Positions 8,553 to 15,158 of a DNA stretch of 64,000 nucleotides are shown in pieces. The notes below the pieces were generated by a model. That model searched no databases. It worked only from the letters and a program-made list of their open reading frames with translations, and was not told the origin of the DNA. The position numbers and the translations under genes were made by a program. Where the stretch lies: assembly GCF_001898575.1 (NCBI RefSeq), contig NZ_MKUD01000072.1:76576-140575 (forward strand), written 5' to 3'. The stretch's first letter is position 1; each line of letters starts with the position of its first letter. The stretch comes from Spirosoma sp. 48-14 (lineage in GTDB: Bacteria; Bacteroidota; Bacteroidia; Cytophagales; Spirosomataceae).

Positions 8553-9215
8553 GTGACACGACGAAAAACGCACCGCTTTCTGCAAAATGCCGAGAGTCTA
8601 AATGTTATTGAAGCTGGTAAACCCCTGTATAAAACCATTCGCGGAAATTGGGGGTCTGAATATTTTAGGAACGATAATCCGATTGTATTGGAGCTTGCCT
8701 GTGGCAAGGGCGAGTATACTGTAGGGCTAGGACAGGCGTACCCGACCACTAATTTTATTGGGGTAGATATTAAAGGGGATCGAATTGCGCGAGGCTCTAA
8801 GGCGGCTCAAATGCTTGGCTTATCGAACGTCGCGTTTTTACGTACCGATATAAATTTTCTACAGGAATTCTTTGAGGCAGGAGAGGTATCTGAAATCTGG
8901 ATTACGTTTCCAGATCCTCAGCCGAGACCGAAGCAGGAGAAACATCGATTGACACACCCTCGTTTTTTAACGATCTATAAACAGCTTTTAAAACCGGGTG
9001 GAACGTTGCATTTAAAAACAGATAATCCAGAATTATTTGCCTACAGCTTGGAGCAGGTCAGTGCAAATGGAGGTATTGATTTACAATTCACAACTGACCT
9101 ATATAAATCACCGTTGAATGAAATTCACATTGGTATAAAGACAAAGTACGAAGAGTTGTTTTACAACAAAGGATTTACAATCAACTATTTACAATGTAAA
9201 ATGGGTGCGATTTAA
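8553..9215 (+). CDS. trmB: tRNA (guanine-N7-)-methyltransferase
   Basis: It methylates G46 in the variable loop of tRNA using S-adenosylmethionine. Visible motifs are the SAM site VLELACGKGEYTVGLG, the acidic GVDIKGDRIARGSKAA, and the signature ITFPDPQPRPKQEKHRLTHP. Relatives begin with a short RRK motif, so the GTG at 8553 (VTRRKTHRF) is preferred, giving 220 residues; the ATG at 8520 would add MAAWRPYFFIS. Neither has a ribosome-binding site. The last four codons lie inside the terminator stem at 9199-9235. Confidence 0.9.
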   Translation: MTRRKTHRFLQNAESLNVIEAGKPLYKTIRGNWGSEYFRNDNPIVLELACGKGEYTVGLGQAYPTTNFIGVDIKGDRIARGSKAAQMLGLSNVAFLRTDINFLQEFFEAGEVSEIWITFPDPQPRPKQEKHRLTHPRFLTIYKQLLKPGGTLHLKTDNPELFAYSLEQVSANGGIDLQFTTDLYKSPLNEIHIGIKTKYEELFYNKGFTINYLQCKMGAI

Positions 9216-9235
9216 CTATGTAATCGCACCCATTT
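9199..9235. terminator. hairpin overlapping the 3' end of trmB
   Basis: A perfect 14-bp stem (left arm 9199-9212, right arm 9222-9235) with a 9-base loop. The left arm contains the codons for the final MGAI of TrmB and the loop starts within the stop codon. No strong U-run follows on the plus strand, so it may act mainly as an mRNA 3'-end stabiliser. It may also serve gapA, which converges on it. Confidence 0.65.
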
Positions 9236-9309
9236 AGTTAAGTAAACTATAATTTTGTCGTTAATTGACATTTACTTTTGTGAATAAACCTCTTGTAAAT
9301 TCACAATTG

Positions 9310-10302
9310 TTAAAATAGTTTTTCCATCAAGTCAGCTACTCGGCTTGAGTATCCATACTCGTTATCATACCAGCCAACAACCTTTGCGAGATTGCCATTT
9401 ACCGCTGTCAATTTTGAATCGAAGATGCAGGAGTGAGGATTGCCGACGATATCGATCGATACAATTTGATCGGTAGTGTATTCCAGAATCCCTTTTAGTG
9501 AAGATTCTGAAGCTTCTTTGATCGCGTTGTTAATTTCTTCTATGGTGGCTGGTTTTTTCAAAATTACGGTCAGGTCGGTGAGTGAGCCATCTGGTGTTGG
9601 TACGCGGAGTGCGTTTCCGTCCAGCTTTCCTTTTAATTGTGGTAATACCAAACCAACCGCTTTTGCTGCCCCTGTAGACGTTGGGACAATTGATAAGGCG
9701 GCTGCCCGAGCCCGACGTAAATCGGAGTGAGGTGCGTCCTGTAAGTTCTGGTCGGCAGTGTATGCGTGAATAGTAGTCATGTACCCTTTTTCGATACCGA
9801 ATACATCATCGAGTACTTTGGCCATTGGGGCCAGACAGTTTGTGGTGCACGACGCGTTCGAGATGATTGTTTCTTCACCGGTTAGCGTATCATCATTTAC
9901 GCCCAATACAACGGTTGGTATATTACCTTTAGCAGGTGCAGAAATGACTACTTTTTTAGCACCAGCCTGTAAGTGCATACCTGCACCTGCTTCATCAACG
10001 AAACGTCCCGTTGATTCCAGCACTACATCGATTTCTAATTCACTCCAGGGCAGATTTTTAGGATCCCGTTCAGCATAGGCATGAATACGTTGTCCGTTTA
10101 CTGTTAAGCTTTCACTATCGGAAGAGACTTCACCCGTGAATTTTCCATGAACGGAATCATATTTTAGCAGATGGGCCAGGGTCGCATTATCAGTTAAATC
10201 GTTAATAGCGACTACTTCGATGTTTTCCTTTTCCAGAAGCCGTCTGAACGATAACCGTCCGATACGACCGAAGCCATTAATAGCAACGCGTATTTTTTTC
10301 AT
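9310..10302 (-). CDS. gapA: glyceraldehyde-3-phosphate dehydrogenase, type I
   Basis: A glycolytic enzyme that oxidises glyceraldehyde 3-phosphate to 1,3-bisphosphoglycerate. The 330-residue protein has the N-terminal NAD site INGFGRIGR, an aspartate at about residue 35 (AINDL) that favours NAD over NADP, the catalytic SNASCTTNCLAP (Cys near 152), His near 179 (TTIHAYTADQ) and the C-terminal GWYDNEYGYSSR. Full length, nothing unusual. It has its own promoter (10332-10339) and faces trmB across a shared hairpin. Confidence 0.97.
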   Translation of the reverse strand: MKKIRVAINGFGRIGRLSFRRLLEKENIEVVAINDLTDNATLAHLLKYDSVHGKFTGEVSSDSESLTVNGQRIHAYAERDPKNLPWSELEIDVVLESTGRFVDEAGAGMHLQAGAKKVVISAPAKGNIPTVVLGVNDDTLTGEETIISNASCTTNCLAPMAKVLDDVFGIEKGYMTTIHAYTADQNLQDAPHSDLRRARAAALSIVPTSTGAAKAVGLVLPQLKGKLDGNALRVPTPDGSLTDLTVILKKPATIEEINNAIKEASESSLKGILEYTTDQIVSIDIVGNPHSCIFDSKLTAVNGNLAKVVGWYDNEYGYSSRVADLMEKLF

Positions 10303-10331
10303 GTACAGAGAAAATTGGTTTGTTTTCGGAG

Positions 10332-10339
10332 CAAATATA
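10332..10339 (-). promoter_or_regulatory. promoter -7 box for gapA
   Basis: TATATTTG on the minus strand, about 30 bases upstream of the gapA ATG, fits TAnnTTTG. Confidence 0.55.
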
Positions 10340-11032
10340 CTGATTAAATATGCTGATAGCTAGAAATGGGGTATAGGGTATAAGCTTCATAATTAGCACT
10401 TTATTTTAGTAATTAAACGAACTTTTTTAGCAAATAGGTTATCAAATTGTCAAAAATTAGCATATTTATTAGCATTTAGCTACATTTTTATAGTAAATTG
10501 CGGAATATTTGCTTAACTTTCGGCTATAATTGAGCAAAATACTATAATTTTACTAAAAATTATGCCAACACAACTTAGAGTTGCTAATCAATATTAGTAA
10601 ATACCAATTAAATACTAATTATTTAGTATTCCTTTATAGCTTAACGATTTAAGGTATAATAGGGTAGAGGTTAGTAATTAAGGAGACAAGATTTTAGGGA
10701 ATTATTTCCACAAAGCATGTAATAAGAAATAACAACGTTTTTAATTTAGTCAAGCACTCAATGCTCTATATAACTGAAATAATAACCAGGTACGCTACAA
10801 TTAATAAGAGTTTTTATAAAGACTAACATAATAGACTAAAACTCATTAATTAAATACTTCTTGAGCAACAACTATTCGATCACTTTTTCCCACTACGGCA
10901 TGAATATTGATCTACAAATTATAGGTAAGCAAACTAATCATGAATCAATAACAAATCAGTTCTATTTAATTACACTTTATCGTAAGCCATCAAATAGAGG
11001 AAAGAAATAAAGGACTCAACCAATACTTATCC

Positions 11033-11122
11033 GTTTCGGCCAAGCACAAGCTTGGCCACAAGAGTATACATAGACACCTTATTTCAAAGTATACAAGGCC
11101 AAGCATAAGCTTGGCCGAAACC
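11033..11122. repeat. paired palindromes (REPIN-like doublet)
   Basis: Two near-identical palindromes, GGCCAAGCACAAGCTTGGCC (11038-11057) and GGCCAAGCATAAGCTTGGCC (11097-11116), lie 39 bases apart. They are extended outward by GTTTC and GAAAC, so the whole element is also an inverted repeat. GTATAC words occur on both inner sides. Single copies with different centres lie at 13199-13218 and 18037-18056. Confidence 0.8.
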
Positions 11123-11174
11123 ACCATAGCTGAAAAAATTTAGCCATATATTTCAACTATACATGCCTTCTGCT

Positions 11175-11182
11175 TACCTTTG
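11175..11182 (+). promoter_or_regulatory. promoter for dapD
   Basis: TACCTTTG fits the -7 consensus, with TTTC 20 bases upstream in the -33 position (consensus TTTG). The predicted leader is about 115 bases. Confidence 0.5.
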
Positions 11183-11303
11183 AAAAATAGAAAAAGAATT
11201 CTAGTATATTATTGATGTAAGACAATATAAAATTTGGTAGTAAAATTCAAAAAGCTATATATCAGTTAGTTATAACCGTATTAATAAACAATTACTTTAT
11301 TTA

Positions 11304-12119
11304 ATGATTGCTGAAATCGAACGTATATGGGCTAATCGTGAGCTATTAGCGAATCCAGAATCTACCAACCTAGTACGGGAGGTAATAAAAAAATTAGATA
11401 GCGGAGCGTTACGAGTGGCTACTCCGCCAACAGCTGATGGGGGAGAGTGGACTGTAAATGAATGGGTAAAAAAAGCTATTTTACTTTATTTCATTAGTCA
11501 GCAAATGACTCCTCAGGAAGTGGGGATTTTCGCCTACAACGATAAGATTCCCTTAAAGACTAATTTTGCTGAAGCTAAAGTTAGGGTAGTGCCGCCAGCC
11601 GTTGCTCGTTACGGATCGTATCAGGCACCCGGTGTTATTCTTATGCCTTCTTATGTCAATATAGGAGCATACGTAGATGAACGTACAATGGTCGACACCT
11701 GGGCAACTGTTGGCAGTTGTGCACAAATTGGGAAAGACGTTCATCTTAGTGGGGGAGTGGGTATAGGTGGTGTCTTAGAACCACCCCAGGCTGCACCTGT
11801 TATTATCGAAGATGGGGCATTTATTGGCTCTCGGTGTATAGTCGTTGAGGGGGCTCATATTGGTAAACAAGCTGTACTAGGTGCTGGCGTTACGATCACA
11901 GGCTCCTCTAAAATCATTGATGTGACTGGTACTAATCCTGTCGAATATAAGGGGTTCGTTCCTGCTAATTCTGTGGTGATTCCTGGTAGCTATGCTAAAC
12001 AGTTTCCTGCTGGTGAATATCATGTTCCCTGCGCCATTATAATTGGACAGCGTAAGCCATCGACTGACTTGAAAACGTCGTTGAATGATGCATTACGAGA
12101 AAATAATGTATCTGTGTAG
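11304..12119 (+). CDS. dapD: 2,3,4,5-tetrahydropyridine-2,6-dicarboxylate N-succinyltransferase
   Basis: It transfers succinyl from succinyl-CoA to tetrahydrodipicolinate in the lysine and diaminopimelate pathway, feeding peptidoglycan. The 271-residue protein has an N-terminal helical region (1-100) and a left-handed parallel beta-helix of hexapeptide repeats (about 110-235) with VNIGAYVDERTMVDTWATVG and SGGVGIGGVLEP. The C-terminal extension is GQRKPSTDLKTSLNDALR. Length and motifs are typical. It is monocistronic and ends before a strong terminator. Confidence 0.95.
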   Translation: MIAEIERIWANRELLANPESTNLVREVIKKLDSGALRVATPPTADGGEWTVNEWVKKAILLYFISQQMTPQEVGIFAYNDKIPLKTNFAEAKVRVVPPAVARYGSYQAPGVILMPSYVNIGAYVDERTMVDTWATVGSCAQIGKDVHLSGGVGIGGVLEPPQAAPVIIEDGAFIGSRCIVVEGAHIGKQAVLGAGVTITGSSKIIDVTGTNPVEYKGFVPANSVVIPGSYAKQFPAGEYHVPCAIIIGQRKPSTDLKTSLNDALRENNVSV

Positions 12120-12210
12120 GATAGTAAACATAATAAAAATGTAAATTAACACCTAGCGCAATTAACAAAACAGCTATTTACATTTATTTAGTACATTTGT
12201 ACAATCAACA

Positions 12211-12235
12211 AAAGCCACACGGGTCGTGTGGCTTT
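12211..12235 (+). terminator. intrinsic terminator after dapD
   Basis: An 11-bp perfect stem (AAAGCCACACG with CGTGTGGCTTT) with loop GGT, followed by ATTTTTG. Confidence 0.85.
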
Positions 12236-12284
12236 ATTTTTGTATATTATACATCGTCTATTACAATTACCAATAATTTACTAA

Positions 12285-12292
12285 TATATTTG
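12285..12292 (+). promoter_or_regulatory. promoter -7 box for the XRE gene
   Basis: TATATTTG, 43 bases before the XRE start, fits TAnnTTTG. Confidence 0.45.
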
Positions 12293-12335
12293 TAACTATA
12301 CACATCAACTACGGATTTTTTATCCAACAATTCAC

Positions 12336-12839
12336 ATGAGCATTAATGACAAGATTAAACAGATCCTTATCGATAAGAATTTAACCCCTTCTTATTTTGC
12401 CGATGAGATCGGTGTACAGCGATCAAGTATCTCACATATTCTGTCGGGTAGAAATCGCCCTAGCTTCGATATTATTCAAAAAATAATTCGTCGTTTCCCA
12501 GAGTTAGGCTATGAGTGGATTATGGAAGAGGATGCATACGGTTCTACAACAAATCAACCTTCAACTTACAGCAATCGAATTAGCACTCCAGCACGATCGG
12601 CTACTGATCGAGTTCCGAACGGACAACCTTCATTTTATTCGTATGGGAGCCAACCATCTGTACGTTCTCAACGAACCGAAATTCCACCTGTTTCCCAACA
12701 TTCACAACCCATGGCAGAACCTGCTGACTCAGCCGTAGAACCTATCATTTCTAGTAATCCGTCAACTGATAAGAAAGTTGAGCGTATTCTAATCTTTTAT
12801 ACTGACGGCTCATTTAAAGAGTATACTCCCTCATTATAA
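12336..12839 (+). CDS. XRE-family DNA-binding protein
   Basis: A 167-residue protein. Residues 3-62 form a Cro/C1-type helix-turn-helix (LTPSYFADEIGVQRSSISHILSGRNRPS, written here from two adjacent helices). This is followed by a low-complexity S/T/P/Q linker (70-145) and a short C-terminal beta motif VERILIFYTDGSFKEY. The architecture is common in Bacteroidota single-gene regulators. Targets are unknown. The remains of an IS3-type orfA begin immediately after the stop codon. Confidence 0.8.
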   Translation: MSINDKIKQILIDKNLTPSYFADEIGVQRSSISHILSGRNRPSFDIIQKIIRRFPELGYEWIMEEDAYGSTTNQPSTYSNRISTPARSATDRVPNGQPSFYSYGSQPSVRSQRTEIPPVSQHSQPMAEPADSAVEPIISSNPSTDKKVERILIFYTDGSFKEYTPSL

Positions 12840-12847
12840 ATCAACCC

Positions 12848-13065
12848 AACAAACCGAAGGCATTGGGCATTTCAGAAGCTCTGATCTACCGCTGGAAAAT
12901 CATAAACGCTCTGGCGGCCGCCCAGCAAGGGTGAGAAAAAAGTAGATAGTGCACAAAATGAGCTAGCGCTGGAAAATCAGCAATTCAAAGTTGAGTACGA
13001 CAATTGGAAACAGACCATAGGTAGTCCAGTAGGAAAAATCTTCGCTGCTTGCTGGTATGGTTAGA
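12848..13065 (+). pseudogene. remnant of an IS3-family orfA (transposase helix-turn-helix)
   Basis: Conceptual translation from about 12857 gives KALGISEALIYRWK followed by an internal stop. Shifting to another frame at about 12932 gives EKKVDSAQNELALENQQFKV and ends at a stop near 13065. The first part is the helix-turn-helix typical of IS3 OrfA (LGIS...IYRWK) and the second its leucine-zipper tail (ELA..ENQ.LK). The frame is broken, the N-terminus is missing and no orfB is visible, so the element is dead. Confidence 0.7.
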
Positions 13066-13198
13066 AATAATCTTCAATGATCGTTTAGACGACAAGATTC
13101 CTCGAAGAACTGTAGCCGTCGGCTCTGACTCAGACCCAGCACGAAGCATGTAAAGACATCTAAATACTGTTAGCTATCGATTCAGTCATTTATGTTGT

Positions 13199-13218
13199 GG
13201 CCAAGCACTCGCTTGGCC
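13199..13218. repeat. single palindrome of the GGCCAAGC...GCTTGGCC family
   Basis: GGCCAAGCACTCGCTTGGCC: the arms are identical to those at 11038-11057 but the centre differs. It is flanked by the inverted words TAGCTATC (13171-13178) and GATAGCTA (13220-13227). Confidence 0.7.
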
Positions 13219-13438
13219 TGATAGCTATTAAAAGCTTATATAAGCATGGCTTTCATGTTAAAATTTTGGCCCACGGATGTACCATCTATCAGTTTGTACT
13301 ATCGCTTTAGATTTACTTTAATAGTTCTGTATCTACGAGCATTTCCATTCATACGCTCCATAAAAAAGGCTATTTAGACGCTGTATAAGGCCTTTTTCAC
13401 TCTTAATAAAGCTAACTCCTTGTAAAGCAATACTTTAC

Positions 13439-13477
13439 TGTTCCACGTGGATAAGCTGTTGATAAGTCTGTGGATTA
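13439..13477. other. DnaA-box-like cluster beside a parS-like palindrome
   Basis: TGTTCCACGTGGATAA (13439-13454) agrees at 14 of 16 positions with the ParB-site form TGTTCCACGTGGAACA. Overlapping and following it in one orientation are CGTGGATAA (13446), TGTTGATAA (13457) and TGTGGATTA (13469), each one mismatch from TGTGGATAA, spaced 11 and 12 bases apart. An AT-rich tract follows. See the finding for evidence for and against an origin. Confidence 0.35.
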
Positions 13478-13531
13478 AACCAATCCTTTTGTTGTATAAT
13501 TTATATTATGTTAAGTAAAGAAACTAAAAAA

Positions 13532-13560
13532 TAGGGTCGGCGTCTTCACCACCGACCCTA
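13532..13560 (-). terminator. terminator of the TPR gene
   Basis: A 9-bp stem TAGGGTCGG/CCGACCCTA with an 11-base loop. On the minus strand it is followed by TTTTTTAGTTT. It lies 4 bases beyond the TPR gene's stop. Confidence 0.85.
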
Positions 13561-13564
13561 TCCA

Positions 13565-15007
13565 TTACTTACTTTCGATACACGTGATCTTTTTCTCTTC
13601 GTATTGCTTCAGAATATTTTCTGTGTTCGTCAGGTTCTCCGTTACTTCAGCCTCATCTTTAATCGACTTAGCTTTCTGGAAATATGGCAGAGCCGCTTTG
13701 AACTTACCACAAACCCGACCATCCATCTCTTTACCGTTTTTACTATACTCCGTCATATCCATCTTATCGACGATATTTTTCAGATTCACGGCATCGTTGA
13801 ATAACCAGACCGCCATGTTGAAATTAGCGTCGTAGTTATTGGCATCCACAGCCAGTGCTTTTTCCAGGTACTGTTTTTCCAGCGCTTTGTTATCAGCGAC
13901 TACCTTTTTCAGTTCAGCCACCTTACTTTCATTTCCTGCGTTAGCAGCTGCACTGGCAGCCGCTTCTTTAGCCTCAGCTTCCAGACGCGTAACTTCCGTT
14001 TTCTGCGTAGCTAGTTTGCCTTGAACATCCGCTAATTGCCGTTTCAGTTCAGGCTTGGGCGACTTCTTGATCGCTGCCGTTAACCGGGTTATTTCAGAAT
14101 TATAGGCATCAACAATGCTTTTCGCATCAGCCAATTGCTTAGCACTATTACCAGACTTTTTGGTTGTCCCTTCCAGTTTCTTGGCATCTTCGTCAGCTTT
14201 ACGTCCGATATTGTTATATACAATCGACAGATTGACCAGATTCTGTACATTGTTCGGATCTTTTTCGATCATCTGCTTCATGCTGGCAATGGCATCGTCC
14301 ATCCGATTAGTACGCAACATGATATTGATCTTCTCGTTGGCGAGATCCTTATTGGCTGGAGCCAGTGCAATTCCTTTATCTAACGCAGCAATTGCCTTGT
14401 CCACTTCATTATCTGCACTATACAACATAGCCAGCGATCCATAGATAGCGGCATCCTTACCACCACCAGCAATGTATTTTTCCAATTGCGTCTTTGCCGT
14501 TGCGTTATCTTTCACCTGCTGGGCTGCAATGGCTGTATACAACGGTGCCAGTGTATCTTTCGGGTTGATATCTCCAGCCATTGACATTGCCTTGATAGCA
14601 TCGGGGAAATTCTTGGCCTGGAACTTGGCTACCCCCTGCTGCATAAAAGCACTGTACAGGTTCGGGCTCTTTAGTGCATCTTCTGCTTCTTTCGCTAATT
14701 TTCCTGGACCACCCTTTTTATCCTTGTCCAGTTCAATTACTTTTTTGTAGGCTTCATAGGCTGTTGTTGCGGCCGCTGAGTCTAGTTTGATGTTGCCTCC
14801 GGCAGCAATATTCTGATATGTTTTTGCGCGGTCCATCCAGGTGCTGGCCTTAGCCCCTGCCTTGGCATCGGTTATATCCTTATCACTTTTTTCCTTTTCT
14901 TTTTTAAGGTTATCCAGCATAGCTGCATCAACGGCATTGCCTTGCTGGGCGCGAACGCCTACAGATGTCAGGCTGCACGCGAGGAGAATTACCAGAACTT
15001 GTTTCAT
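13565..15007 (-). CDS. secreted TPR-repeat protein with coiled coil
   Basis: A 480-residue protein with signal peptide (MKQVLVILLACSLTSVGVRAQ). Several TPR units follow (about 60-250: DAIKAMSMAGDINPKDTLAP, AALDKGIALAPANKDLAN, DAIASMKQMIEKDPNNVQNL), then a long K/E/A-rich coiled coil (270-375), and a final TPR-like unit (385-450). Presumably periplasmic; the partner is unknown. It lies downstream of gyrA in the same direction, but a terminator separates the two. Confidence 0.8.
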   Translation of the reverse strand: MKQVLVILLACSLTSVGVRAQQGNAVDAAMLDNLKKEKEKSDKDITDAKAGAKASTWMDRAKTYQNIAAGGNIKLDSAAATTAYEAYKKVIELDKDKKGGPGKLAKEAEDALKSPNLYSAFMQQGVAKFQAKNFPDAIKAMSMAGDINPKDTLAPLYTAIAAQQVKDNATAKTQLEKYIAGGGKDAAIYGSLAMLYSADNEVDKAIAALDKGIALAPANKDLANEKINIMLRTNRMDDAIASMKQMIEKDPNNVQNLVNLSIVYNNIGRKADEDAKKLEGTTKKSGNSAKQLADAKSIVDAYNSEITRLTAAIKKSPKPELKRQLADVQGKLATQKTEVTRLEAEAKEAAASAAANAGNESKVAELKKVVADNKALEKQYLEKALAVDANNYDANFNMAVWLFNDAVNLKNIVDKMDMTEYSKNGKEMDGRVCGKFKAALPYFQKAKSIKDEAEVTENLTNTENILKQYEEKKITCIESK

Positions 15008-15086
15008 ATGTAAATCGGGGTTGTGTTATTATTTAAAAACGAAATTACGGAATCTGTCTGTATAAGCATGACTGGTTCTAAATTGT

Positions 15087-15129
15087 TTGAGCCGTCCGTT
15101 TTGACATAGAAATCAAACAGACGGCTCAA
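15087..15129 (-). terminator. terminator of gyrA
   Basis: Arms TTGAGCCGTC (15087-15096) and GACGGCTCAA (15120-15129) are perfect. Pairing extends inward by eight more bases with two mismatches. Confidence 0.75.
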
Positions 15130-15158
15130 TTTACTCGTTTTGAATTACTTATACCTGT

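Larger units (their letters stand above)
10340..11303. other. long AT-rich intergenic region
   Basis: Nearly 1 kb without an open frame of note, very AT-rich from 10380 to 11000. The only clear structures are the paired palindromes at 11033-11122 and the dapD promoter at 11175-11182. The length and base composition are unusual for a spacer between housekeeping genes. Confidence 0.6.
12840..13564. other. gene-free region with IS remnant, palindrome and DnaA-box-like cluster
   Basis: This 725-base stretch holds a decayed IS3 orfA (about 12848-13065), a single palindrome (13199-13218), a parS-like palindrome with three DnaA-box-like words (13439-13477), an AT-rich tract (13490-13530) and the terminator of the minus-strand TPR gene. 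No intact gene is seen. Confidence 0.6.

Noticed and set aside
12192..12199. TACATTTG, a perfect -7 box between dapD and its terminator
   Set aside because: It lies about 12 bases before the terminator stem, so any transcript would end at once. It is also within the palindrome GTACATTTGTAC. No role can be supported.
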